Under the pieces are notes generated by a model, which did not search any database, was not told where the DNA came from, and saw only the letters and a list, made by a program, of their open reading frames with translations. Shown here one piece after another: positions 17,745-26,309 of a stretch of DNA of 64,000 nucleotides (positions within the stretch are counted from its first letter, which is position 1; every line of letters begins with the position of its first letter). The stretch covers positions 71,392-135,391 of the forward strand of contig JABTUV010000011.1 in assembly GCA_015075175.1 (NCBI GenBank), in the 5' to 3' direction. The stretch comes from a bacterium. Its GTDB lineage: Bacteria; Hinthialibacterota; Hinthialibacteria; H5-UNCL2. Made by a program: the position numbers and the translations under genes.

Positions 17745-18770
17745 TCACGCCCGAGGTGGCGCCGGGCGCCAGCGTGAGCGAGGCGTGGTACGCCTGGGCG
17801 GCCTCGCGTTGCCCGCCGAGATGAACACCGCCATGCCTGCGGAGACCGCCGCGTCGATGGCCTGGCAGGTCAGCGACGAGCCGTCCATGAACGTGTCGTA
17901 GCCGCCGTAGCTCATGGTAAAGATGCGGCAGCCGGTCGCCAGCGCGCGATTGACGGCCTCGATTTCGTCCGCCGCCGCCGCCCCCGCGGTGGAGTCGTCG
18001 CCGATCTTGTAAAAGTGCAGCGTCGCTCCGGGCGCCGCCCCCTTGTACTGCCCCCCCGACTGCGTCCCCCTCCCCAGCACCGTGCCGGTCACGTGGGTGC
18101 CGTGGGGCGTGACCAGGTTGGTCACGTCCGTCCCCCAACTGGCCGGGTCCGTGCCGTCGGTCATGTCGTAGGCTTCCGCGGGCGTGGGGATGTCGGGATG
18201 GGTCAGGTCCAGACCGCTGTCGGCGACGGCGATCTTGATGCCTGCGCCGGTGCGAGCCGTCACGCCGGCGCCCGCGTGCACGTCGTCGGCGTTGATCATG
18301 ACCGCGCCCAGATCGTTCTTGGGGCAGCTCTGATACTCGGCGGAGACCAGGCTCAGGATGCGCGCGTCCGCCTCCACCAGGGGCAGGGCGGAATAACGCA
18401 CGCGAGCCAGGTAGAAACCGCGCGGATGGCGGCCGGGAACCGGCGGAACATAGTTCGAGCGCGAGATGACGATGCCGGAGGCGGCCAGTTGGGCGATTTC
18501 CACCTCAGAGAGGGGGGAGGAAACGTAAAGGCCGCAATCCTCGGCCAGGAGTTCCGGGCCGGCGATGCCCAAGGCCGAAAGACGCGCCCGCGCCTCGCCC
18601 CGCGGCAATCCGAGGAGCGCCGCCTTCTCGCGCTGGTGGAAGTGAATCTCAGGGCTGACCTTCCCCGCCCGGCCGTCCGGCTGGCCCCACGCCGACAGAC
18701 CCAAGAGGAGGCCCAAAAGCGCCCCCACCATCCATCCGCGCGCCCATCGCCCGCGCCCGTCCTCGCTCAA
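17745..18770 (-). CDS. Secreted S8 subtilisin-like protease, N-terminal part
   Basis: The 341-residue frame begins with a signal peptide (MVGALLGLLLGLSAWG) and a propeptide of about 130 residues. The catalytic Asp motif is IAVADSGLDLTHPDI near residue 180, and the catalytic His motif is TPHGTHVTGTVLG near residue 220. The oxyanion Asn motif ISAGNA lies near the end, after which the frame is lost. S8 proteases of this layout are secreted scavenging or surface-processing enzymes. The TTG start at 18770 follows a GGGAAGG ribosome-binding site by about eight bases. With its downstream pieces the gene would encode about 1160 residues. Confidence 0.75.
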   Translation of the reverse strand: MSEDGRGRWARGWMVGALLGLLLGLSAWGQPDGRAGKVSPEIHFHQREKAALLGLPRGEARARLSALGIAGPELLAEDCGLYVSSPLSEVEIAQLAASGIVISRSNYVPPVPGRHPRGFYLARVRYSALPLVEADARILSLVSAEYQSCPKNDLGAVMINADDVHAGAGVTARTGAGIKIAVADSGLDLTHPDIPTPAEAYDMTDGTDPASWGTDVTNLVTPHGTHVTGTVLGRGTQSGGQYKGAAPGATLHFYKIGDDSTAGAAAADEIEAVNRALATGCRIFTMSYGGYDTFMDGSSLTCQAIDAAVSAGMAVFISAGNARPPRRTTPRSRWRPAPPRA

Positions 18771-18956
18771 GCCTGCCTTCCCTTCCCGTGGGCGGCCGTC
18801 TCACCCCAGCCCCCTTCGAGAAATCCACCTCCCAAGCAAGCCGGAAAAAATCGCGAAAAATTCGTATTCAGTTATCGGCATACTACAGACAAGGTCCACC
18901 GGCGGCAAGGCCGGACTGCATCCGGCCCGGCAGGGGGCCCTCGACCTTCGGGCCAT

Positions 18957-19055
18957 GTCGTATGTCATTTCGACCGAAGGGAGAAATCCTCCGCTGCGCG
19001 CCGGTCGCTGCCGGAAGTACGGGGGAGGATTTCTCCCTGCGGTTGAAATGACAGC
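18957..19055. repeat. Repeat R5 (GTCATTTCGACCGAAGGG), copy 1
   Basis: GTCATTTCGACCGAAGGG with AGAAATCCTCC at 18963-18992 faces GGATTTCTCCCTGCGGTTG with AAATGACA at about 19025-19052, an inverted-repeat element of about 95 bp. It is followed by GGTTGCTCGTGGTCGATTGC, which also follows the copy at 20756-20850. Elements of this type are widespread non-autonomous repeats. The rest of 18771-19113 shows nothing else. Confidence 0.8.
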
Positions 19056-19113
19056 TGGTTGCTCGTGGTCGATTGCGAGCACGAGCACGAATCGTTGGCG
19101 GCGGACTCCGAGC

Positions 19114-19143
19114 TTGACGAATCCGCGCCGCTCTTACTATGCT
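19114..19143 (+). promoter_or_regulatory. Sigma70-type promoter of the sugar transferase gene
   Basis: TTGACG (19114-19119), an 18-bp spacer and TATGCT (19138-19143) lie 53 bp before the ATG at 19197. A GGGGG ribosome-binding site precedes the ATG. Confidence 0.6.
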
Positions 19144-19196
19144 GTTGGTCTGGAGTTGCGCAACTCTCTCCGGTGATCATGGATCGGGGGCACTGA

Positions 19197-20603
19197 ATGC
19201 ATTCGGGCAAGGACCGCTACTGTCTACCTCTGTTGATACTCGTGGCCGCCGACGCGGCCGTGTTCTTTACCTCCATTCTGGCGGCCTATCAACTCCGCTT
19301 TGGATCCCCCATCGCCGACCTGATCCACCCCTTGGATCCTCAGCCCAACTACCTCATGTACCTGCGCCTGGCCGCCTGGAGCACGCTCTTGGGGCTGTTC
19401 GTGTTCTACTACTCGGGGTTTTACCGGCGGCGCGACGGCATGGTGCGGCAGACCCGCCCCGTGTTCCTCGTGCTGGGGGTGCTGGTCTCGTATATCTTTC
19501 TCATGTGCCTCCTGTTCTGGTACCGGGGTTTCAGCTACTCGCGGCTGACGGTCGCGCTCTCGGCGGTGTGGTGCAGCGGGGCGATCCTGGTCGCCTCCTA
19601 CGCCCTGCGGGGGGTGCAAGCGTGGATGATCGCGCGCGGCATCGGCTTCCGCAAGACGCTTCTGGTCGTGGATGAGGCGGGTTGCGCCAGTGTCATCGCC
19701 CGCCTGCGCAGCAACCACGGCTCGCAATACCAGATCGTCGGCTGCGTGGCGACCAACGGCTACGTGGGCCGGCAGATGGCCGGCCTGCCGGTCTTGGGGC
19801 GGGCCAGCCGCTTGGGGCGCATCTTGAAACGCACCCGGGTGGATTGCGTGATCGTGGCGACCCGCAAGGAGCACGCCGCCAACATCCTGGACCTCGCCCG
19901 CACCTGCCAGACCTTCAGCGCCACCTGCTGCTACATCCCCGACGTGTACGAGCAGGTGGCCCGCCAGATGGACGTGGGCGAAGAGGGGCCGCTACCCATC
20001 GTCACCATCGGCGAGACCCCCCTGGCGGGCGGCAATCGCCTGCTCAAGGATGCCATGGACTTCGTCATCGCCTCGCTGGTCCTGGCGATTCTGGCCGTTC
20101 CCATGCTGCTCATCGCGCTCATCGTCAAGCTGGACTCGCGCGGGCCGGTGTTCTACCGCCAAGCGCGGCTCTCCAGCTCCGGACGAGTGTTTTACATCTA
20201 CAAGTTCCGCTCCATGCGCGAAGATGCGGAGAATCCCAATGCGCCCGTCTGGGCCAGCCGCGACGACCCCCGCTGCACCCGCGTGGGCCGCCTCATCCGC
20301 AAGCTCAACCTGGACGAACTGCCCCAGCTCTTCAACGTGCTGCGCGGCGAGATGTCCCTGGTCGGCCCCCGCCCCGAGCGGCCCTACTTCATCAACCAGT
20401 TCAAGACCGACATCCCCGCCTACATGCGCCGCTACCTGGTCAAGCCCGGCATTACCGGCTGGGCCCAGGTCAACGGCCTGCGCGGCGACACCTCCGTCGA
20501 GCAGCGCATCCGCTACGACATGTACTACATCGAGAACTGGTCGCTGCTTTTGGATCTGGTGATCCTCCTGCGCACCCCCTTCGCCTTTACCAATGCGCAT
20601 TAG
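19197..20603 (+). CDS. Undecaprenyl-phosphate sugar phosphotransferase (polyprenol-P hexose-1-P transferase)
   Basis: A 468-residue enzyme of the WcaJ/WbaP/ExoY type that loads the first sugar-1-phosphate onto undecaprenyl phosphate at the start of exopolysaccharide or O-antigen synthesis. Four N-terminal membrane helices (1-130) are followed by a Rossmann-like CoA-binding-type domain (about 150-260). The catalytic bacterial sugar transferase domain carries KFRSMREDAE near residue 340, LDELPQLFNVLRGEMSLVGP around 378, RPE, and the KPGITGWAQVNG block near 420. The length is usual for the family. The TAG stop is directly followed by repeat R13. No capsule genes are adjacent, so it may act with glycosyltransferases elsewhere. 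Confidence 0.92.
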   Translation: MHSGKDRYCLPLLILVAADAAVFFTSILAAYQLRFGSPIADLIHPLDPQPNYLMYLRLAAWSTLLGLFVFYYSGFYRRRDGMVRQTRPVFLVLGVLVSYIFLMCLLFWYRGFSYSRLTVALSAVWCSGAILVASYALRGVQAWMIARGIGFRKTLLVVDEAGCASVIARLRSNHGSQYQIVGCVATNGYVGRQMAGLPVLGRASRLGRILKRTRVDCVIVATRKEHAANILDLARTCQTFSATCCYIPDVYEQVARQMDVGEEGPLPIVTIGETPLAGGNRLLKDAMDFVIASLVLAILAVPMLLIALIVKLDSRGPVFYRQARLSSSGRVFYIYKFRSMREDAENPNAPVWASRDDPRCTRVGRLIRKLNLDELPQLFNVLRGEMSLVGPRPERPYFINQFKTDIPAYMRRYLVKPGITGWAQVNGLRGDTSVEQRIRYDMYYIENWSLLLDLVILLRTPFAFTNAH

Positions 20604-20715
20604 TGCCGTTTCTCAAAAAGTAGTTGCAGGAAGGGAGAAACCGGGTCCGGCAGTAGCGGTACTCCGCGTATCAAGAGGACGACCGGGGCGCTACAACTTT
20701 TCTTGAAACGGCACC
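20601..20715. repeat. Inverted repeat R13 (GTGCCGTTTC ends)
   Basis: The TAG stop of the sugar transferase is followed by TGCCGTTTCTCAAAAAGTAG. The right end at about 20695-20715 is ACAACTTTTCTTGAAACGGC then ACCA, the inverted counterpart with arms of about 25 bp. A short R1-like CGCGTATCAAGAGGACG lies inside. Confidence 0.65.
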
Positions 20716-20755
20716 AGCGTCCCCAAAGACGGGGCGGCGCCCGTTATCGTAGTCG

Positions 20756-20850
20756 CATGTCATTTCGACCCAAGGGAGAAATCCTGCGCTACGGGCCAGG
20801 CGCTGCTGGAAACGCGGCGCAAGATTTCTCCCTTCGGTCGAAATGACAGA
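20756..20850. repeat. Repeat R5, copy 2
   Basis: GTCATTTCGACCCAAGGG with AGAAATCCTG faces AGATTTCTCCCTTCGGTCG with AAATGAC. It closely matches the copy at 18957-19055, including the flanking CTTGCTCGTGGTCGATTACG. Confidence 0.8.
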
Positions 20851-20868
20851 TGCTTGCTCGTGGTCGAT

Positions 20869-20909
20869 TACGAGCACGATTACGATTAAGATTACGATTA
20901 CGTTTACGA
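20869..20909. repeat. GATTAC hexamer tandem repeat
   Basis: About seven degenerate hexamers (GATTAC, GAGCAC, GATTAC, GATTAA, GATTAC, GATTAC, GTTTAC) run directly up to the lipoprotein start. The copy after the first R5 element shows a shorter version (GATTGCGAGCACGAGCAC). Confidence 0.6.
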
Positions 20910-20911
20910 AC

Positions 20912-22264
20912 ATGGGCATGACTTGCCCCGACTATCGCGTCAGGCTTCCGCTCCTCGTCCTCGCGCTGGCTATGCTATGCGCCTGTCAACCGGCGCCGGA
21001 ATCGGAATACCGCGCGGCGGAGGGGCTGTTGGCGCGGGGCCGGACCGACCTGGCCCAGGCCAAGTTGGAGCGGCTGGCCGCGGACTGCCCCGAGTTCGCC
21101 AGCGCCAACCTGCTCTTGGGCAAGCTCCATCTGTCGCGGGGCAATTTTCCCGAGGCGGAACGGCGGCTGGCGGCGGGCCTGGCGGGAAGGACGGGAGATT
21201 TCGACCACTGGATCGCGCTGGCGCGGGCGCGTCTGGCGCTGGAGCAGTATCCTCCCGCCCTGGAAGCGCTGGACTGCGCCCAAGCAGTCGCGCGCGGCCC
21301 CTTGGAGCCCCTGATGGCCCGCCGCTGGATCGCCGAAACTTCCCGCCTCGCCCAACTCAACCGGGAGATGGCCGAAGTCGCCCTCCGTTTCGGGCGGTTC
21401 GCCGACCATGTCGCCGCCCTGGACGTGTTCGCTGCAGCTGCTTTTGAACGCTTCGACGCCGACCTGGTCGCGCTCATCAACCTGCACCTCGCCATGATCG
21501 AGAGCTTCACCCGGCTCAACCTGCCCACGCGCGTCGAGTCCGCCTGGAACCAGGTGTTTCGCCTCAACAACCGCCGCATCCAGGAGTTGGAGGCGCGGTT
21601 GCGGGCACGGCCCGACGACCTTTCACGCCGCATGGAGCTGGCCTCGGCGCATCTTTCCGCCGCCAAACGCTGGGCGGTAGTGCGCAAGAACCAGGAGAAA
21701 ATGGAGGAGCATCTCCTGCGCGCCGACCCGCTGCTGAGCTCGATCATCGCACTGGCGACGGAGACCCCCTCACTACGCGCGCGCGCCGCGGAGGGGGCGG
21801 TCTCGCTCTATCTCATGCGCAATCGCCTGGACGACGCCGAGCTGTGGATCACCAAGGCCATCGAGTGGGACGCGCAGAAGCCCGAGTATCGCTACACGCG
21901 CGCGCAGATCGAGGAGCAGCGCGGCCGGCCCGAGGCCGCGCTGGCAAGCATGCAGGCCTACCTGGCCGAGGCTTCGCCCACGGCTTCCGCCGACGCCTGG
22001 CTCTTCTGGGCGCGCCTCTTGCGCGGGGCGGGCCGCGTCGAGGAGGCGCTCGCCGCCGCCGACCAGGCAGTCGCGCGCGCCTCCGAGGAATTCCAACCCC
22101 GCTTGGTCCGCATCCAACTGCTGCTCTCCGCCGGTCGTACCGGCCCGGCCCGCCAGGCCATCGTCGAACTGGCCCGCCGCGACCTGGACCCGCCCGAGAT
22201 GAAGCAACTCCACGAACTGCAACAGCTCCTGCTCAAACTCGAGGCGGTTCCACCGCCGCCGTAA
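20912..22264 (+). CDS. TPR-repeat lipoprotein
   Basis: From the ATG at 20912 the product is about 450 residues. Starting at 20843 would translate repeat DNA. It opens with a lipoprotein signal (LPLLVLALAMLCACQ; a cysteine after MLCA). The rest is almost entirely helical tetratricopeptide repeats, e.g. ASANLLLGKLHLSRGNFPEA near 65 and LEQYPPALEALDCAQA near 115, continuing to about residue 430. TPR lipoproteins act as scaffolds for envelope complexes such as polysaccharide export or pilus assembly. Position after the sugar transferase gene suggests an envelope-polysaccharide role, which is inference. The TAA stop lies in repeat R10. Confidence 0.75.
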   Translation: MGMTCPDYRVRLPLLVLALAMLCACQPAPESEYRAAEGLLARGRTDLAQAKLERLAADCPEFASANLLLGKLHLSRGNFPEAERRLAAGLAGRTGDFDHWIALARARLALEQYPPALEALDCAQAVARGPLEPLMARRWIAETSRLAQLNREMAEVALRFGRFADHVAALDVFAAAAFERFDADLVALINLHLAMIESFTRLNLPTRVESAWNQVFRLNNRRIQELEARLRARPDDLSRRMELASAHLSAAKRWAVVRKNQEKMEEHLLRADPLLSSIIALATETPSLRARAAEGAVSLYLMRNRLDDAELWITKAIEWDAQKPEYRYTRAQIEEQRGRPEAALASMQAYLAEASPTASADAWLFWARLLRGAGRVEEALAAADQAVARASEEFQPRLVRIQLLLSAGRTGPARQAIVELARRDLDPPEMKQLHELQQLLLKLEAVPPPP

Positions 22265-22378
22265 CGGCGACCTCCAGGTCAAGCGCCGGTCAACGACATT
22301 TTGTCGCCCCAGCCTGCACCATTAGGGACGGGACGTTTCCGGGACCGGCGCGACAGGATGTCGCCGCCACGGCCAGCC
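22262..22378. repeat. Repeat R10, copy 2
   Basis: GTAACGGCGACCTCC at 22261, ACGACATTTTGTCGCC at about 22293-22308 and GCGACAGGATGTCGCCGCC at about 22350-22368 form a nested palindromic element. The lipoprotein stop codon TAA (22262-22264) is part of its GTAACGGCG end. The remaining 120 bp before the next gene hold no recognised signal. Confidence 0.65.
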
Positions 22379-22493
22379 CGCGCACCAATTTGGTTGCGCC
22401 TGCCGCAGGCTTTGATAGGCTTCCCGTATCGCAATCCCAGGCGCGCCGCCCACTCGAGGACGCGGCTGCCTGCACAGAGGAGGATGCACCGCG

Positions 22494-23687
22494 ATGTCCG
22501 TCCTAGGTCTGGCCGTTTCTGCACTGCTCCTGTCCGCCACGGCGGATGAACCGGTCGCGCCGCCGTCGCAGCTCTTTCCCCCGTTGGTTCCCCCGGCAAC
22601 CGGCATCCACAGCCTCGCCCTGCCCGACGCGACCGGCGCCGGCTTCGAGCTGACCGAGGTGCATTTTCTCATGGGCGCGGCAGTGCGCGACGCGGCCACC
22701 TCGACCTTCAGCGGACGCCTGCGGCGCATCGGCGAGGCCACCAGCGTGCGCCTGCGCGCGGGCATCGTGCGCAATACCACCCTGCCCGGACCCACTCCCT
22801 GGGTCTGGCAGGACTCGCAGGTCTTCCAGGCTACGGGAACCGAACCCACGGCGGTCGAAGTGGGCGTCTCCGTGCCGTCCCTGCTGCCGGAGGGACTCGC
22901 ACGGCGGTTCTATCGACCGCACGTCGAACTGGAGCCGCCCGAGGGGGCGGCGGTGGTGGCCGCCGCGCCCATCACCTTTCCCGTAACCGTCGAGTCGCGG
23001 CTGGGACTGGTCTTGGAGGACGTCCAGGTCACTCTGACCGCGCCGGGCACCCCGCACAACGATGCCGTCTTCACCGGCCGCATGCTGCAAAAGGGAATCG
23101 AGGCACGCGTCACGCTGCGCGGCGGTTTCGTACGCGCCGCCGGCCAGGTCTGGGACCAGGTCTGGTTTCTCCGCAAGGAGCAGGACTTTCCCACCCCCGC
23201 CCGCGAGCGCACCCTCGAATTCGAGATGGCGATGGACGCGCCTCCTATGCTCCACATCGGCGTGGCCAATGGTGTCTACGTGCCCATGCTGGAAATCGTC
23301 GCCGAACCGGAACCGTCCTTGCCGTCGTCCTCCGAAGTCGTCTTGACGGCCTCCGACGGCCTGTCGCTGGTGCACTGGGAGTACACCCTTACCGCGCCGG
23401 AAATGGCCGGCAATACCGCGGTATTCTCCGGCACGCTGGAAAACACTACTTCCAAGGCGATGGATGTCATCGTGCGGGCGGGCTTTCAACCCACGCAACC
23501 ACTGCTCGTGGAAGGGCGGCTGCGCTCGGTCGCCTATTGGCCCTGGAGCGGTGAGCAGCGCGTTTCCCATCTCGAGCCGGGCAAGCCCACCCCCTTCCGC
23601 GTCGAATTCGCCGCGCCCCCCAAGATGGGACTGTATCTCTCGATCCCCAGCTATAAACCGGCGATTCAGCTCCTGGCGGCCCCGTAG
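22494..23687 (+). CDS. Secreted protein with three tandem ~115-residue modules, unknown function
   Basis: A 397-residue protein starting ten bases after GAGGAGG, with a short signal-like leader (GLAVSALLLSATADE). It consists of three related beta-rich modules: about 40-150, 165-280 and 290-395. Each has a pattern of acidic/hydrophobic strand, TFSGRL or VFTGRM or VFSGTL, VRLRAG or VTLRGG or VIVRAG, then a Trp-rich strand (VWQDSQVF, QVWFLRKEQ, SVAYWPWSG) and a closing P-x-L/M...VPSLLPE-like strand. I know no named family with this pattern. It may be a surface or periplasmic Ig-like array. Confidence 0.65.
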   Translation: MSVLGLAVSALLLSATADEPVAPPSQLFPPLVPPATGIHSLALPDATGAGFELTEVHFLMGAAVRDAATSTFSGRLRRIGEATSVRLRAGIVRNTTLPGPTPWVWQDSQVFQATGTEPTAVEVGVSVPSLLPEGLARRFYRPHVELEPPEGAAVVAAAPITFPVTVESRLGLVLEDVQVTLTAPGTPHNDAVFTGRMLQKGIEARVTLRGGFVRAAGQVWDQVWFLRKEQDFPTPARERTLEFEMAMDAPPMLHIGVANGVYVPMLEIVAEPEPSLPSSSEVVLTASDGLSLVHWEYTLTAPEMAGNTAVFSGTLENTTSKAMDVIVRAGFQPTQPLLVEGRLRSVAYWPWSGEQRVSHLEPGKPTPFRVEFAAPPKMGLYLSIPSYKPAIQLLAAP

Positions 23688-23718
23688 CCTCCCCCGATCG
23701 CGCCGGCTTGGGGGGCCG

Positions 23719-24414
23719 TCAACCGCCCCGCGTTTTACGCATGCCGTTGACTTCCGCGTGAGCCTGGCGGATCGGCTCGGGCAGGCGGTAGGCAGTCGCA
23801 CAGCGTAGGACCAGCGCCCTGGCGGCATGGAAATCGATGCGATGGCCCGGCGAGACGTACACCGGCGCCACGCCGTGCCGGGTTCGCAGCGTCATGCCGA
23901 TGCGCTCGCCGCCGTCCACCAACCAGGTGAACCGTCCGCGCTCGCGGGCCGGCTGTCTCTCTTCTCCACACAGCCGGCTCTTGGCGCAGCCGACGGTTGG
24001 GATGCCCAGCACGAGTCCTGCCATGCACGCCAATCCCATGCGCCGGGGATGCGCGTAACCCTGGCCGTCGCACAAGAGCACCTCGGGCATGACCTGCAGC
24101 GTGGCAAACGCGGCTTGTATCAACGGAACTTCCCGGAAGGCCAGCAGGCCGGGAACGTAGGGAAAGGTCAGCCGCCCCTCCGCGCGGCCTACGTCCAGCG
24201 TCTCCCCACTCTCAAGGTCCAGCACCACGATGGCGGCGAAGCCGTAGTCGCCGTGACATTCCATCGACAGGTCGGCGCCGGCGACCAGCCGGACGCGGCG
24301 CGGATCAAGCTCCCGCTCCAGCCGCAGCCGCTTCCGCCAGGCCGTCTGCAAGGCCATCGCCTGCCGGGGAGAGAGGCCCGACGGGAGGACAAGGCGGCTG
24401 CTGCGCTCCGGCAT
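23719..24414 (-). CDS. nfi: Endonuclease V
   Basis: A 231-residue enzyme that nicks DNA 3' to deaminated bases, chiefly inosine. Family motifs are all present: metal-binding Asp48 in VAGADLS, wedge PYVP at 85-88, Glu95 in FREVPLIQ, Asp116 in LLCDGQGYAHPRR, GCAKSRL at 142-148, and PVYVSPGHRID around 184-194, followed by YRLPEPIRQAH. The start is taken at ATG 24414; the longer frame to 24633 only adds translated repeat R6. Length matches E. coli Nfi (223 residues). The gene stands alone between repeats and is convergent with the triple-module protein gene. Confidence 0.93.
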   Translation of the reverse strand: MPERSSRLVLPSGLSPRQAMALQTAWRKRLRLERELDPRRVRLVAGADLSMECHGDYGFAAIVVLDLESGETLDVGRAEGRLTFPYVPGLLAFREVPLIQAAFATLQVMPEVLLCDGQGYAHPRRMGLACMAGLVLGIPTVGCAKSRLCGEERQPARERGRFTWLVDGGERIGMTLRTRHGVAPVYVSPGHRIDFHAARALVLRCATAYRLPEPIRQAHAEVNGMRKTRGG

Positions 24415-24454
24415 AATGGATGCTAGACTGAATGAAACTTTCGCCGCCCGCAAG

Positions 24455-25025
24455 CGTTTACATGAGAGCAGGGGTTCTGCACCTCCCTGAGGGAGAGGTC
24501 GGCGCGTTCTGCCTCTCCCTGAGGGAGGGTCGGCGCGTTCTGCACCTCTCCCTGAGGGAGAGGTCGGCGCGTAGCGCCGGGTGAGGGGAAGGTCGCCTGG
24601 GCGCGACGCATCGATGCAGCGCGCTCGTCCCACGCTCCCTCACCCTGCCCCTCCCCAGGGAGGTCCAACCGAACTCCCTGAGGGAGGGTCGGCGCGTCCT
24701 GCACCTCTCCCTGAGGGAGAGGTCGGCGCGTCCTGCACCTCTCCCATCTGAGGGAGAGGTCGGCGCGTAGCGCCGGGTGAGGGGAAGGTCGCCTGGAGCG
24801 CGACGCATCGATGCAGCGCGCTCGTCCCTCCCCCCTCACTAACCCTCTCCCCAGGGAGGGGACGAACCTCCCCTGAGGGGAGAGGTCGGCGCGTAGCGCC
24901 GGGTGAGGGAAGGTCGCCTGGGCGCGACGCATCGATGCAGCGCGCACTCGTCCCACGACCCTCACCTAACCCTCTCCCAGGGGAGAGGGGACCGAACCTC
25001 CCGAGGGAGAAGTGCAGAACGTCGC
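24455..25025. repeat. Repeat R6 array (CCCTGAGGGAGAGG / CTCACC type)
   Basis: About 570 bp of iterated blocks: CTCTCCCTGAGGGAGAGGTC, GGCGCGTAGCGCCGGGTGAG, GGGAAGGTCGCCTGG, GCGCGACGCATCGATGCAGC and CCCTCACC...CTCTCCCCAGGGAGG. The largest block repeats about three times (near 24560, 24740 and 24880). Single relatives lie at 31877-31918 and 61010-61045. It has no coding function; frames through it are artefacts. Confidence 0.85.
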
Positions 25026-25090
25026 CCATGGAATCTCAGCGTCAACTTGGCAGGAAGCAACCATCGGTATTTCCAGGAGAGTCCGTAACC

Positions 25091-25397
25091 ATGTTTGCAA
25101 GAACGATTATCGCCATGATCTTGTGTCTCGCGTCACCGCTCAGGCAGCCGCCGCCCCGAGTGGGCGGCTGAAAGCCGACCGCCGCTACGCCGAGAAGTCC
25201 CTACGTTCAGGCGGAGGGAGCAGTACCGGCGCCTCCTGGCCGAACATCAGGGGACGCCGCCACGCCCGAGTGGACGCTGCGGCTGGCCGACTGCCTGTGG
25301 CGGCCGGACCGGAGCGACAACCGCGCCAAGGCGGAGGAGATGCTCGCAACGCTCATCAAGGCCGGCGGCGACCCGCTGCTCTTGGCGCGCGCCCGAC
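25091..25397 (+). pseudogene. Signal peptide and first part of alpha-2-macroglobulin, frameshifted
   Basis: ATG 25091 opens a signal peptide (FARTIIAMILCLASPL). The coding phase then shifts twice or more before the next intact frame. Readable segments include SGRLKADRRYAEKSL, RRLLAEHQ, EWTLRLADCLWRPDRSDN and AEEMLATLIKAGGDPLLLAR, which read as helical, TPR-like sequence continuing into the next fragment. Confidence 0.55.
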
Positions 25398-26309
25398 GTG
25401 GCCATGGCCGACCTCCTCGCCCAACAGGACCTCAACCGCGCCGTCGCCGAGCTGGATGCCGCCATCGCCTACTTCGGCGGTCCCACCGACATGCCGCTGG
25501 AGGAAGCGCGCAGCGAACTCATCGCGCTCCTCTACCGCAAGGCGGAATTCGTCTCCCGCCATCAATGGCGCGGCGACCAACGGTTCCTGGGAACTTACAA
25601 GACGCTTCTGAAAGTCGCAAAAGACAAGCAACACAAGGAGGACGCGCTCTTCGGAATCGGCGAAGCCTACCGGCATCAGGGCAACCACAAGGAGGCGCTC
25701 GAATATTATCTGCAACTGCTGGAGATGGAAGAGACCGACCGGGCCCTCTATTTCGCCGCGGCTTCCCACCAGAATCTCGGCCAACTCGTGCCGGCGGTGA
25801 AATACTACCGGAGACTTGTCGATAAGTACACCAAGGCCACCTCGCGTTGGTACGAAGACTCTGAAGGGCGCCTGCGCGACATCGTCCAGCCGCGCCTCAC
25901 CGCGCGCGTCCACAACGGCTACAATCCCGGCGCCACCGTCGAGCTCTTTCTGGACTGGCGCAATCTCTCCGAAGCGAAAATCTCCATCCATCGCATCGAC
26001 CTGGCGGGCGCCTTGCCCCAAACTCTGAGTTCCGACCACGCGCCCGACCGCTTGCTGTCCGTCGCTGACGACGACACGTTGCGCAAGTTCAAGCGCAGCA
26101 CCGTCCGCTCCTGGACCGAAAAACTCGAGGACAAGGGCGACTATCAGCCCCACGACCGGCGCATCTTCGTCGACGCCCTGCCGGGCGGGCGTCTATCTCA
26201 TCGAGGCCGACGCGGTCGGCAAGGCGACCGGCTACGCCCCGCTTCTTCGTCTCCAAAACGGCCCTCGTGGTGCGGCAGGATCAGGGGGGTTCGTGGCGTT
26301 TACCTGTGA
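25398..26309 (+). CDS. Alpha-2-macroglobulin fragment: TPR region and first MG domain
   Basis: A 303-residue frame. Residues 1-150 are tetratricopeptide-like helices (e.g. DALFGIGEAYRHQGNHKEA, then LEYYLQLLEMEETDRALYFA). From about 160 a beta-rich macroglobulin domain begins (TARVHNGYNPGATVELFLDW). The frame is lost after residue ~265 (FVDALPGG) and continues in other phases as VYLIEADAVGKATGYA and SKTALVVRQDQGG. A TPR-type N-terminus on a bacterial alpha-2-macroglobulin is unusual. Fragment boundaries are not biological start or stop sites. Confidence 0.6.
   Translation: MAMADLLAQQDLNRAVAELDAAIAYFGGPTDMPLEEARSELIALLYRKAEFVSRHQWRGDQRFLGTYKTLLKVAKDKQHKEDALFGIGEAYRHQGNHKEALEYYLQLLEMEETDRALYFAAASHQNLGQLVPAVKYYRRLVDKYTKATSRWYEDSEGRLRDIVQPRLTARVHNGYNPGATVELFLDWRNLSEAKISIHRIDLAGALPQTLSSDHAPDRLLSVADDDTLRKFKRSTVRSWTEKLEDKGDYQPHDRRIFVDALPGGRLSHRGRRGRQGDRLRPASSSPKRPSWCGRIRGVRGVYL

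Noticed and set aside
24415-24633. N-terminal extension of endonuclease V
   Set aside because: The extra 73 residues are translated R6 repeat; the family starts near the ATG at 24414.
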